Shown piece by piece: positions 52,308 through 61,636 of a stretch of DNA of 64,000 nucleotides; position 1 is the first letter of the stretch, and each line of letters opens with the position of its first letter. Under the pieces are notes generated by a model. That model searched no databases and was not told where the DNA came from. It saw nothing but the letters and a program-made list of their open reading frames with translations. Position numbers and translations under genes: made by a program. The stretch is from Cyanobacteria bacterium RU_5_0. Its GTDB lineage: Bacteria; Cyanobacteriota; Cyanobacteriia; Elainellales; Elainellaceae. Location of the stretch: assembly GCA_012033255.1 (NCBI GenBank), contig JAAUSF010000004.1, positions 1 through 64,000 on the forward strand. Direction: 5' to 3'.

Positions 52308-53489
52308 CTACATCATCAAATTCTCAAACACCCCCGCCGCCCCCATCCCACCCCCCACACACATCGTCACCAGCCCATACCGAACACCGCGCCGCTTCAT
52401 TTCGTGCAACAGAGTGGCAGTGAGTTTCGCACCTGTCATGCCCAAGGGATGCCCAAGGGCGATCGCCCCGCCATTGACATTGAGAATGTCTTGGTTGAAA
52501 TCGAGTTTGCGAATCACAGCAAGGCTTTGAGCCGCAAAAGCTTCATTCAGTTCAATCAGGCTCATATCATCCAGCGTCAACCCCACCTGCTGTAAGACTT
52601 TCGGGACGGCTGCCACAGGACCAATTCCCATGATTTCCGGCGGGACTCCGGCGGTGGCAAATCCGATCAACCGACCCAAGGGTTTAACGCCCAATTGATT
52701 GACCATGCGTTCGCTCATGACTACCGTGGCTGCCGCTCCATCTGACATCTGCGAAGCATTACCTGCCGTCACAGTTCCTTTCACGTGAAAGACGGTGGGC
52801 AATTTAGACAAGGCTGCTAAACTCGTGTCAGCGCGTGGTCCTTCATCCACTTGAAACACGGTTTCTGTGGTTTGCAGGTGGTCGTCAATGTAGAGTGTTT
52901 CATGGACATGAATTGGGACAATTTCTTCATCAAATTTCCTGGCTTGAATGGCAGCCAGTGCGCGTTGATGCGATCGCAGTGCAAATGCATCTTGATCCTC
53001 ACGCGAAATCTGGTGTTGCTGCGCCACATTTTCGGCAGTCAGCCCCATCGTGCAGTAGGCTTGTGGTGCCTCTGCCATGAGATTTGGATTCGGAGCAAGC
53101 ACATGCCCTCCCATCGGAATCAAGCTCATGGATTCCGCTCCTCCAGCCACCATCACCTCCGCCTGACCGGACATAATCGCTTGGGTTGCCATTGCGATCG
53201 TTTGCAGCCCAGACGCACAAAAACGGTTCACCGTACACCCTGCCACCGAATCTGGCAATCCGGCTCGCTGTGCCACAATTCGCCCCAAGTTAAATCCCTG
53301 TTCCGCTTCCGGAAAGGCACAACCCAAGATAATGTCATCGATCTGCTCAGACTCTAAACCCTTGACCCGATCGATCGCTTCCTTCACGGCGATCGCTCCC
53401 ATATCATCAGGACGCATGGTGCGAAGCGTCCCGCGTGGAGCTTTACCAACCGCTGTCCGAACACTGCTGACGATGTATGCGTCTTTCAT
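52308..53489 (-). CDS. fadA: Acetyl-CoA C-acyltransferase (thiolase), FadA
   Basis: Performs the thiolytic cleavage that ends each beta-oxidation round. 393 residues. The acyl-carrying Cys91 lies in [10 protein letters not shown]; the second catalytic set is in [16 protein letters not shown] (His) and [12 protein letters not shown] (Cys). All are intact. It starts 14 bp after the fadN-type gene, so the two are clearly cotranscribed and probably translated together. The sequence resembles FadA/thiolase I of degradative pathways rather than a PhaA biosynthetic thiolase, although that split is hard to settle by eye. Confidence 0.92.
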   Translation of the reverse strand: MKDAYIVSSVRTAVGKAPRGTLRTMRPDDMGAIAVKEAIDRVKGLESEQIDDIILGCAFPEAEQGFNLGRIVAQRAGLPDSVAGCTVNRFCASGLQTIAMATQAIMSGQAEVMVAGGAESMSLIPMGGHVLAPNPNLMAEAPQAYCTMGLTAENVAQQHQISREDQDAFALRSHQRALAAIQARKFDEEIVPIHVHETLYIDDHLQTTETVFQVDEGPRADTSLAALSKLPTVFHVKGTVTAGNASQMSDGAAATVVMSERMVNQLGVKPLGRLIGFATAGVPPEIMGIGPVAAVPKVLQQVGLTLDDMSLIELNEAFAAQSLAVIRKLDFNQDILNVNGGAIALGHPLGMTGAKLTATLLHEMKRRGVRYGLVTMCVGGGMGAAGVFENLMM

Positions 53490-53503
53490 AGCTCATTCCC
53501 TTC

Positions 53504-55849
53504 CTAATTCCGCAACGGCTTCTTCACCTTAAGCATGTGAGCAATTCGCTCCTGCGTTTTGGACTGACTCAGGAGAGGCAAAAACATTTCCCGCTCTAGT
53601 TGCAGCAAATAATTTTCAGGGACGATCGCAGGAGCCGACAGTTCTCCACCTGTCATCACATAAGCCAACCGATTGGCAAGATAGCGATCGTATTCGCTAG
53701 CAAAACCGCCCTGCTGGAAGATGTAAGCAGCGTGTTCCAGTGCGGCTCGCATGGGTTGTCCAAGTACCAGGATGGCGTTCTGTTGCGGGGGTGGAGTGTA
53801 GCCAAGGCGATCGAGGTGAAGCACTTGGTGTTTTGCAACAAACAAGCGCCGATCGGCATTCATGACAATTTGAGTGGTTGGCGAGAGAAATCCGAGTTCT
53901 TGGGCTTCGTAAGCACTATTCGATACTTTCGCCATCGCGATCGTTTCAAATGCGGCTTGCAAGAAGGGACGAATGTGATCAGGAGATTCGCTTGCTGCCC
54001 GTTCATCCGCTCGCATTACCATTCTCAGGATGCCGCCTGCACCCGGAATCAGACCAACGCTTAACTCTACCAATCCAATATAAGTTTCTGTGGCAGCTAC
54101 CACATAGGGACACGCCATGACTAACTCGCAACCGCCGCCCAGTACTCGTCCTTGAATGGCAGCTACGATCGGTTTTGTCGCATAGTGAATGCGTTGAAGA
54201 ATCGATTGGAACTGAACAATTAAGTTGACGATCGCATCGAAATTACCGGATTGTGCCATCATGGTGATTTCAGCGAGATTGGCTCCCCCAGAGAAATTGG
54301 GGCTGTCATTGCCAATGATTAATCCCTTGATATCATCGTGAGTTTCCAGCCAATCAAGAACTTCCGCTAACCCGTTCACAACATTGAGGCTTAAAGTATT
54401 GCCCTTCGATCGAAACTCATACAGAGCGACTCCATCTCCTAAGTCCAGTAAAGCAGCTTCAGGATTTTGCCAAAGAATGCGGTTGGAGTCAGCTTTTAGG
54501 TCAACCAGATTCATTTCATCCGCTGGAGTTTCCATGCGAACAGACTGGTACTTCAGATCATAAACATCGTGATCGTTCCAGTAGAAACTTCTGCCCCCAT
54601 TTCGGTGCATCTTTTCCACCCAAGTCGGGATGGGAATATCGGCTACCTTCATATCGGCTAACACCGCTTCAAATCCTAAAGCATCCCAAATTTCAAAGGG
54701 TCCCAACTCCCAGCCAAATCCCCATCGCATCGCTCGATCGACATCAATCGGATTATCCGCAATTTCAGGAATGCGGCGGGCACTATACCCCAAAATGTCG
54801 AGCATCATTTGACGGAAAAAGGTTCCAGCCCGTCCAGAATCGCGATAGAGGGCGGGTAAGCGATCGCCCAAGGGCAATTTTTCGATCGCTTGCATATCGC
54901 CCAAGTCAAGGGGTTTTGTTGGCTCATAGGCAAGCGTTTCCAGGTTTAAAGAGAGAATCTGATGGTTTTGTTTCTTATAAAATCCCTGCCCCGTTTTAGC
55001 ACCCAGTGTTCCGGTGGAAACGAGTTTACGCAGCACATCGGGAACGCGGAATGTTTCCCGGCTTTCATCGTCAGGAATCGCGGGATAAAGATTCTCTACA
55101 ACATACAGCAGCGTGTCCAGCCCAACCAGATCAGCCGTGCGAAACGTGGCTGATTTGGGTCGTCCGACGAACGTTCCAGTGAGGGTATCAATTTCCTCGA
55201 TCGTGTATCCCTGCGTTGTCCAGGCTCGCAACCCCACCATCATGGCGTACATACCAATTCGGTTGGCAATAAAGTTGGGTGTATCTTTGGCAATGACCCC
55301 ACCTTTCCCTAAACACGATCGCCCGAACCACTGCATCCGCTTTAGGACATCCGGATCAGTATCGGAGGTAGGAATGAGTTCTAACAATTTGAGATAACGG
55401 GGGGGATTAAAAAAGTGAGTGCCTAAGAACCGTTGCCGAAATGATTCAGACCGATCGTTGACAATTGCATGAATCGGTAAGCCACTGGTATTCGTTGAAA
55501 CGATCGCATCCTCACGAATCACATCTTCCAACTGTTGCATTAACTTCTGTTTAACTTCCAAATTTTCTACCACTGCTTCAATCACCCAATCTGCCTCTGC
55601 AATTCGATGAAAATGTTCATCAAAGTTGCCAAGTTTGACGCGATGAGTGGTTTTTTCTGTGAAAAAAATGGGAGGCGATTGTTTAAGTGCTTTCTTAAAA
55701 GCCGTTTCGACGAGATTATTTTTATTGTTCGTCTTGGCAGGCAAATCAAGTAAGTGAACCGTTAAACCCGCGTTCGCAAGGTGTGCGGCAATTTGGGTTC
55801 CCATCACTCCCGCACCCAGAACAGCAGCAGTTCGGAATGGCTTAAACAT
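53504..55849 (-). CDS. fadN: 3-hydroxyacyl-CoA dehydrogenase/enoyl-CoA hydratase, FadN-type fusion
   Basis: A bifunctional enzyme of 781 residues in the HAD-then-ECH order, as in Bacillus FadN and opposite to E. coli FadB. The NAD site LGAGVMG (about 11-17) and catalytic His145 in GTHFFNPPRYL are present, with the HAD C-terminal domains to about 420. The crotonase domain (about 470-700) has FSGGANLAEI, the oxyanion/Glu segment GGGCELVMACP and the second Glu in GLVELSVGLIPGAGG. Both active sites look intact. The order fadN-fadA-fadE matches the Bacillus subtilis fadNAE operon, though FadE here is of the long E. coli form. 18 bp after the fadD-like gene. Confidence 0.92.
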   Translation of the reverse strand: MFKPFRTAAVLGAGVMGTQIAAHLANAGLTVHLLDLPAKTNNKNNLVETAFKKALKQSPPIFFTEKTTHRVKLGNFDEHFHRIAEADWVIEAVVENLEVKQKLMQQLEDVIREDAIVSTNTSGLPIHAIVNDRSESFRQRFLGTHFFNPPRYLKLLELIPTSDTDPDVLKRMQWFGRSCLGKGGVIAKDTPNFIANRIGMYAMMVGLRAWTTQGYTIEEIDTLTGTFVGRPKSATFRTADLVGLDTLLYVVENLYPAIPDDESRETFRVPDVLRKLVSTGTLGAKTGQGFYKKQNHQILSLNLETLAYEPTKPLDLGDMQAIEKLPLGDRLPALYRDSGRAGTFFRQMMLDILGYSARRIPEIADNPIDVDRAMRWGFGWELGPFEIWDALGFEAVLADMKVADIPIPTWVEKMHRNGGRSFYWNDHDVYDLKYQSVRMETPADEMNLVDLKADSNRILWQNPEAALLDLGDGVALYEFRSKGNTLSLNVVNGLAEVLDWLETHDDIKGLIIGNDSPNFSGGANLAEITMMAQSGNFDAIVNLIVQFQSILQRIHYATKPIVAAIQGRVLGGGCELVMACPYVVAATETYIGLVELSVGLIPGAGGILRMVMRADERAASESPDHIRPFLQAAFETIAMAKVSNSAYEAQELGFLSPTTQIVMNADRRLFVAKHQVLHLDRLGYTPPPQQNAILVLGQPMRAALEHAAYIFQQGGFASEYDRYLANRLAYVMTGGELSAPAIVPENYLLQLEREMFLPLLSQSKTQERIAHMLKVKKPLRN

Positions 55850-55867
55850 GGTTCTAAAAACCTCCCT

Positions 55868-58060
55868 TCAAAGGATTGTAATTAATCTCTCTGCAATTCT
55901 CCTGGGAAACTCAGGCATGGTTATCCCTGTGTAGAGCATGAATGACGCGATCGATCTCAAGGTTGTCAATCGGGGGTTGAGAGATTGAGCAAAAACAGGA
56001 CATGTAGCATCAGGAATGGTAGGACACATTGATACAGAAACGATCTGTTCGTCTGCATTTGGCGTTGCTGTATCTCTAGTTTTCCGTGTTGTATCCTCCG
56101 TAAACAAAGCATGGATTTCGTGGGTTAAAGCTTTGAGGATCTTGGAGCGATTCAACGGTTCAGATGGGTTCAGCAGCGCATTGTTAACGGTAGAGGCATT
56201 GATTAGGTGAAATCGTTTGACGGTTGCCCAGTAGGGTAGGTGGCAATTGGCTATGTTTACTAAAGCCCGATATAGCGTCAGCACACAGGGATGTCTCAGC
56301 AAGAGATCGTTGGGCAAATCCAATCCAACTTCTAGCGCATAACTATGCAGTGCTTCTAAATTTGGAATAATCAACATGGCGCAAAATTTTTGGTCTGCAC
56401 CCACAGCGATCGCTTCTGCGACGAAGGGTGACTGTTTTAACCGCTGTTCAATGGGTTGTGGTGCAATATATTTGCCAGTCGAGAGTTTGAAGAGTGATTT
56501 CTTAAGACCTGTGATTTTGAGGAATCCATCCTCTGTAATCATCCCTAAATCTCCGGTGTGCAACCAACCTTGCGGATCAATTAACGCTTGTGTTGCTTCA
56601 GGATTTTTGTAATAGCCCGGAGTGACGTAGGGACCACGAACTAGAATCTCTCCATCGTTTGCGATCGCCACCTCAACCCCCGGAATGGGGATGCCGACTG
56701 TCCCAGCCCGATTGAAGGAGCCGCGATTGCAGCACACCACTGCACTCGCCTGGGTCAAACCATAGCCATGCATAATCGGTATTCTTGCGGCGGCAAACAC
56801 ATTGGCTAACTCCGCTCTTAAGGCGGCTCCACCGCAAATCAGATAGGTAAGGCGACCCCCAAACAGCGATCGCCACCTCGCAAACACGACCCAATTTGCT
56901 AATTTGAGCAGTAACGCATACAGTCCCTTGGGCTGACATCCTAATTCATACTGTTTAGCCAGATCCAGTGCCCAGTGCAGCAGGATACGCTCCGGGATGG
57001 AAAATGCTTTATTGCCCTGTTCCAGAACCTTGCTATAGATCTTCTCCAACAAGAGCGGCACCGTCACCAAAAGGGTGGGTCGCACCTCCTTGAGATGTTT
57101 CATGACGCGATTTGGGTTGGAAAAATAGATGCTGTGACCATAGTTCATATGACCGTAGAGCAGAGTTCGGGCAAGAACGTGATTCAACGGCAAAAATGAA
57201 AGCACAACGTCTTGTGATCCTCTCTTTAGATCTGGAATAGCAGAAAATGAGGACAGTGCATTCGCAGATAAATTTTCATGCGTCAGCATCACGCCTTGTA
57301 GCTGCCCTTGCTCATCAGGAATATAGACGATCGTAGCCAGATCATCCGCTGCTAGCGCTGCATAAAGGTGTTGAGGTCTGGTTGTAGAGACCTTTCCCCT
57401 CTGTTGAATTTCATCTAATGAGAAGATTTGAACGCATTGGGGAAAGGCAGAATGCGGTTTTTCCAGATGGGCTGGATGTAGCAGCATGGGAATATCTAGA
57501 CAAGCAGATTCAGGAATTTTTCTAATACTTATCTGTCCTTGACCGGCGAACGGGGTAGCGATCCATTGCGATCGCATTTCCGTCCAATTTACAGGAACCG
57601 TTACAACAATAATGTGTTGCAAATGAGGTGTATTCCAGAGGTACGGTGCGATTTGTGCCAATAAATCTAGATTGGAAACGATTAGGACTTTCGCTTCACT
57701 ATGTTGCAGCACAAAAATAATATGTTCGAGTGTCTGTGTCAGATCAATTGGAACATTCACCAAATTTGCCAGCAGACAACCCAAGTCTGTGATACAAAAG
57801 TTGACATCACTGTGCATCAGTAAAGCAACCCGATCGCCTTTTTCTAAACCTAAGTCCAGCAAGCCTATTGCCACTGTTTCGATCGTCGTTTGAAACGCTT
57901 GATTGGACAGCGATCGCCAACCTGTTTCAGTCCATTGATTAAAGGCATGGAGGTTCGGAGTTTGAACACATACCTCATTCAAGAGGGAGGGCAATGTGCG
58001 TCCCAGAATCACTCTTTTAAAATCTGGCAAAACGTGATCAGTCTTTTCAGTGCATACCAT
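55868..58060 (-). CDS. Long-chain acyl-CoA synthetase homologue with degenerate catalytic motifs
   Basis: 730 residues, with the fold of the FadD/LACS adenylating family and the C-terminal signature FKLSTGKYIAPQPIEQ (525-539). However, core motif A3, normally YTSGTTGxPKGV, reads YIPDEQGQLQGV (246-257), losing the Ser/Thr/Gly loop and Lys. A5 reads GYGLTQ with Q437 for the catalytic Glu. The A10 Lys region reads LNPSEPLNR (630-638) with no Lys. The TGD of A7 (D504) remains. The frame is open over its full length and it leads the fad operon, so it seems maintained, perhaps as an acyl-binding or regulatory pseudoenzyme. An extra 75-residue C-tail is Thr/Pro-rich. Classical ligase activity is doubtful. 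Confidence 0.85.
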   Translation of the reverse strand: MVCTEKTDHVLPDFKRVILGRTLPSLLNEVCVQTPNLHAFNQWTETGWRSLSNQAFQTTIETVAIGLLDLGLEKGDRVALLMHSDVNFCITDLGCLLANLVNVPIDLTQTLEHIIFVLQHSEAKVLIVSNLDLLAQIAPYLWNTPHLQHIIVVTVPVNWTEMRSQWIATPFAGQGQISIRKIPESACLDIPMLLHPAHLEKPHSAFPQCVQIFSLDEIQQRGKVSTTRPQHLYAALAADDLATIVYIPDEQGQLQGVMLTHENLSANALSSFSAIPDLKRGSQDVVLSFLPLNHVLARTLLYGHMNYGHSIYFSNPNRVMKHLKEVRPTLLVTVPLLLEKIYSKVLEQGNKAFSIPERILLHWALDLAKQYELGCQPKGLYALLLKLANWVVFARWRSLFGGRLTYLICGGAALRAELANVFAAARIPIMHGYGLTQASAVVCCNRGSFNRAGTVGIPIPGVEVAIANDGEILVRGPYVTPGYYKNPEATQALIDPQGWLHTGDLGMITEDGFLKITGLKKSLFKLSTGKYIAPQPIEQRLKQSPFVAEAIAVGADQKFCAMLIIPNLEALHSYALEVGLDLPNDLLLRHPCVLTLYRALVNIANCHLPYWATVKRFHLINASTVNNALLNPSEPLNRSKILKALTHEIHALFTEDTTRKTRDTATPNADEQIVSVSMCPTIPDATCPVFAQSLNPRLTTLRSIASFMLYTGITMPEFPRRIAERLITIL

Positions 58061-58921
58061 CTTCTTTAGAAGAGCAAAGTCTCTTCTCCTTACGAGCAGT
58101 TTTTGAGTACTCTAAAGCAACAATCAATTCAAAAGAGATTTGCACAATTGAAAGATGCTGAAATCGCTGATGCGACTAATATCTCTTTAATTTTCTAATA
58201 AGAATAAAGCGATTTATCAGCATTGAACAATCGCTTATTTCAACGATTATTTGACAGTGCTTTAGATAGACGAGATGCAGGTTTAACAAAGATATTGATG
58301 CCGACTTCTGACACCTAGATCTTTACCTATTCTCAATATCTCCTTCAGTTTGGTAGCAATTAGCAATAATTTTCATGCACTTCGAGATATTGGCTCCAAC
58401 ACGCCTATTTCTCTCTAGTTAGTAGTTTCAGTGTAGCGAGTTAATAAGGATTTTGTCAGTCTTTATACATTTCTTGAAAAAATAGGCTCTGAATATTAAG
58501 GTTTTCAACTTTTTATGAGAGTAATTTGCTTCCTCAATAAGAGCCTATCTGAAAACCTTGATTGCGTTTGATATTAACAGGTAGCAGTGGGCAGTGCCCA
58601 CCCGATAAAATGATTTTCTTAGGGCGGAAAACACAGCGTTGCAGTATTTACCAGAGGTCGATATGCTGCTAGGAGTTAAGACTGAGCTAACCCTAAATAA
58701 TGTTCAGCATACGAGGTTAGCAAAACACGCAGTTGATGTTAGCGAAATCATTGTGCGCCCCACCGCGAGTCTGTATTAATCGTGAAAAATGGGCTGTTGT
58801 CATAATAGGTCGATCGAGCAGCCGGAAAACTGACCGCAAGATTTTGATAGTGACACAGGAATTAAATAGCTGAGCATCGATCGTTTACCTAAGCTGGAAT
58901 GGTGATGAATCAGGAGGAACT
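58061..58921. other. Long intergenic region upstream of the fad operon
   Basis: 861 bp, AT-rich. It must hold the fad promoter on the minus strand. Segments TAGGCTC (58483-58489), AAGGTTTTCA (58498-58507), GAGCCTA (58541-58547) and TGAAAACCTT (58550-58559) are complementary in an interlocked a-b-a'-b' order. A perfect 7-bp hairpin GTGGGCA-G-TGCCCAC lies at 58587-58601. No long frame or tRNA was seen; it may contain decayed mobile DNA. Confidence 0.45.
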
Positions 58922-59062
58922 ATGGCACGTTTGTTACACCTTGATGCAAGTTCTAGAGAAGAACGATCGCACTCTCGCAGACTCACAAGAGAATTCGTTG
59001 AGCTTCGGACGCAGGCTCATCCGGCTGATGTCGGCACTCATCAAGAAATTCTTATTCAGTAG
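58922..59062 (+). pseudogene. Truncated FMN-dependent NADH-azoreductase (AzoR/AcpD family)
   Basis: AGGAGG sits four bases before the ATG. The first 40 residues (MARLLHLDASSREERSHSRRL, then TREFVELRTQAHPAD) match the N-terminal beta strand and FMN-binding loop of AzoR-type flavodoxin-fold enzymes, whose normal length is about 200. The frame ends after 46 residues and no continuation is visible in any frame downstream. The remainder is deleted, so only a leader remains. It is probably inactive. Confidence 0.7.
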
Positions 59063-59141
59063 CAATGCTGGATAACTGTATCCCGCAAGCGGTTCTCTAA
59101 ACACTACGATAACCAGATTCACTCACCAAGGAAGGATACTC

Positions 59142-59303
59142 ATGAAACGCTTGACTCTTACCACGTTGTCTGTTCTTGCTTTAATCACCGTTGCTGCACC
59201 TGCTATGGCCTTGACCGATCGCTTCGATGATTCCCGTCAAGAGATGATCAATAAGCTGAGCGATCGCTTTGATGATTCGCGGCAAGAGATGATCAACAAA
59301 TAG
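59142..59303 (+). CDS. Small secreted protein of two 15-residue repeats
   Basis: 53 residues, too short for normal gene lists. AAGGAAGG precedes the ATG. Residues 1-23 are a clean signal peptide (MKRLTL, hydrophobic core, cleavage after AMA). The mature 30 residues are exactly two repeats, LTDRFDDSRQEMINK and LSDRFDDSRQEMINK, differing at one position. Each is charged and amphipathic, suited to helix or metal binding. A terminator hairpin follows at 59398. Codons are adapted, with synonymous differences between the repeats. I do not recognise a family. It is presumably exported to the periplasm or medium; function unknown. Confidence 0.72.
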   Translation: MKRLTLTTLSVLALITVAAPAMALTDRFDDSRQEMINKLSDRFDDSRQEMINK

Positions 59304-59397
59304 CATCAACCCGTCGATTGTCATACCCAGTCACTCCGCAATTCTGATTGAGACAATCATTACAATGGGTCGATCAATTAAATAGGTAAATTCTCTC

Positions 59398-59434
59398 GGT
59401 GGCGCTATTGGTTTTTTCCAGAGTGCCACCTTTT
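59398..59434 (+). terminator. Intrinsic terminator after the secreted repeat peptide
   Basis: GGTGGC (59398-59403) and GCCACC (59425-59430) form a stem with a 21-base loop, directly followed by TTTT. It is about 95 bp after the stop of the small secreted protein, on its strand. The remaining gap to uppP (59435-59562) contains direct repeats GAGCTAATT and nothing else recognised. Confidence 0.55.
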
Positions 59435-59562
59435 CTAGCGTATTTGAGGAGCTAATTTGAAGAGCTAATTCATGATTCAAGATAAGGAAGATTGATCCAT
59501 GTCCGCTCCATCCTTAGCAGCATCGGCGTTCTGGTTCTGCCAGACCAGAAAGCGATCGCTCG

Positions 59563-60384
59563 TTAAACATTCTGGAACCTTCCAAACGCGATCGCTAACA
59601 ACACTACCGCCCCAAATGCTAACCGATACCAGACAAACACCCAGTTGCTCCGACGTTGTAAATAGCGAAGTAACCAGGCGATCGACAGATACGAAAAGAT
59701 AAAGGTGGAAATAATACCTGCCAGCAACGCGATCACGCTATCCACGTTGCCAAATGCCTTAGTGGACTGGTACAGAGTGGCGATCGTTAGAGTTGGAATG
59801 CCAAGCAGAAACGAGAAGCGGGCGGCAGGTTGTCGTTCTAGCCCTAAAAACAGAGCCGTCGTGAGGGTCGATCCAGACCGTGATGCACCCGGAAGCAGAG
59901 CAATCATCTGACCCAAGCCAACTAAAATGCCATCCCGGATTTCTAGCGAGTCGAATCCTCGTTTACGGGTACCAATCTGTTCTGCCAATCCTAGAAGGAG
60001 TGACATGACGATCGACATAATTGCAATCACGAGCGGGCTTTCCGGCACAATATCTTTAATCAGGAATCCAACGACCAGTGCGGGGATCGTACCAACGATA
60101 ATTCCGATCAAAAGTTTCCATTCCTCTCGATCCCAGTGTCGCTGACGAAAGGCTGTCCAACTTCCTGTCAAGATTTGAGTCAAATCTGTCCAAAAATACC
60201 AAACAACTGCAATCACGCTGCCAAACTGAATCGCGTCCACAAAGTACTTCTGTCCAACCAGATCTGTCCAACCGAAGGCTTTAGTGAAAACGAGCAAATG
60301 GGCAGTACTGCTGATCGGCAGAAATTCAGTGATCCCCTGTACAAGACCCAAAACAATAGCCCGAAACACGTCGATTAGATTCAC
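59563..60384 (-). CDS. uppP: Undecaprenyl-diphosphatase UppP (BacA)
   Basis: Dephosphorylates undecaprenyl pyrophosphate so the lipid carrier can be reused in peptidoglycan and polysaccharide synthesis. 273 residues, about eight membrane helices. The two active-site segments are clear: GLVQGITEFLPISSTAHL (residues about 12-29) and LLPGASRSGSTLTTAL (about 165-180). GRF ends the protein as in the family. It starts at 60384; 298 bp separate it from the divergent DUF3120 gene. That gap contains a CCCCTAGGGG palindrome (about 60627) and no gene. Confidence 0.95.
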   Translation of the reverse strand: MNLIDVFRAIVLGLVQGITEFLPISSTAHLLVFTKAFGWTDLVGQKYFVDAIQFGSVIAVVWYFWTDLTQILTGSWTAFRQRHWDREEWKLLIGIIVGTIPALVVGFLIKDIVPESPLVIAIMSIVMSLLLGLAEQIGTRKRGFDSLEIRDGILVGLGQMIALLPGASRSGSTLTTALFLGLERQPAARFSFLLGIPTLTIATLYQSTKAFGNVDSVIALLAGIISTFIFSYLSIAWLLRYLQRRSNWVFVWYRLAFGAVVLLAIAFGRFQNV

Positions 60385-60682
60385 GATGATACCTAAGGAG
60401 TTCGTTGCAGAAATTTTAGCGCTTGAGAAAGTCAGGATTTACAAACGACACGCAATGTGCTTCGTTAAAGATTTTTAACTAATTATTAAGAAATGAATTT
60501 ACTTTCCAGCTTACGGGTTGATATGCTCCTATTCCTAGTGTCTGAATTCTGCTTTAGAAAACTTTTACAGATGGCTCAAGAATTATTTCGATAGGCATGA
60601 TAAATTATCGGGATGGTTATGCCCCCCTAGGGGATTTAAGTATGTTATGTTAAAAAAGTTGAACTAGTCTATCAGAAATCCG

Positions 60683-61411
60683 TTGTCTTCCTTAACACCC
60701 TCTTCTAGAAAACTTTATTCAAACCCTTTAGCGACTCAACTCAGTAGCGTTCCGGATACCGCGATCGGGGTAACAGTTCACACAACTTGGTTAATATTTG
60801 TAGCGGCAGCGTTCCTGGTGTCGATACCTGTATTCATCCAGGCTCCTCTAGTACGTTTGTTTCCCTGGCTTAGCTTAACCCTGACTGGAGGCTGGCTCTG
60901 GCTGAGTTTGACCCTGCGATCGCGCCCAACCACGACCCGATGGGGGGATTTGTTACTAGGATTCACTTGGACATGGCTAGCTGGAGGGATCTACTGGGGC
61001 TGGCTACGCTGGGAACCGCTCTGGCACTTGCCGGTTGAGGCGATCGGGTTACCTTTTGCCGTAGTGGCTCTCCACAAAGAGCAAGACAGGATAGGGAATT
61101 GGTTTTATCTGGGTTCTCTGTTTGGCACGGCAATGACCGATGCTTATTTCTATTGGGTCAATTTGATCCCGTGCTGGCGACAGTTGATGCAGGTCGAACC
61201 CGACTTAGTGCAGCCCATTTTTCAAAGTGCGGTTGCTCAAATCCGAACCCCTTGGGGAATTGGTTGTGCGGTTATCCTAGCCATCGTTCTACTAGTCGTG
61301 GGTGGGTTACCCCTCCGCTCCTCGAAACTTCACTGGTGGGCCTTTAGCGGAGCCGTATTGAGTACGATTTTAGTAGATGGTTTGTTTTGGCTAGCTGCAA
61401 CCTCGGCATGA
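60683..61411 (+). CDS. DUF3120 integral membrane protein
   Basis: 242 residues with about five membrane spans; FLVSIPVFIQAPLVRLFPWLSL, WGDLLLGFTWTWLAGGIYWGWLRWEPLWHLPVEAIGLP and GNWFYLGSLFGTAMTDAYFYWV match the cyanobacterial DUF3120 family, which is conserved but functionally uncharacterised. The start is TTG at 60683; no ATG is available before the first span. Its neighbours do not suggest a role. The 225-bp gap after it (61412-61636) holds the cyclase promoter. Confidence 0.88.
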   Translation: MSSLTPSSRKLYSNPLATQLSSVPDTAIGVTVHTTWLIFVAAAFLVSIPVFIQAPLVRLFPWLSLTLTGGWLWLSLTLRSRPTTTRWGDLLLGFTWTWLAGGIYWGWLRWEPLWHLPVEAIGLPFAVVALHKEQDRIGNWFYLGSLFGTAMTDAYFYWVNLIPCWRQLMQVEPDLVQPIFQSAVAQIRTPWGIGCAVILAIVLLVVGGLPLRSSKLHWWAFSGAVLSTILVDGLFWLAATSA

Positions 61412-61636
61412 GTGAGGATATGATCAAGTTACGCTGAACTCGCAGAATTGAGCGATTGCCTTCCCCTGTGAACGTTCGTGTTCATAAGCTAAGTTAGAGA
61501 AAGTAAAGAAATTAATGGTTCATTCGGAGTTCATTTGGGTGGAGGCTCTCTATAATTCAGTGTTTGGAAGCCTGCACTCGTCGTAGTTTAATGCGTCAGG
61601 GTGCATCATAGGGAAACACTCATGGTTTCTTAGCCT

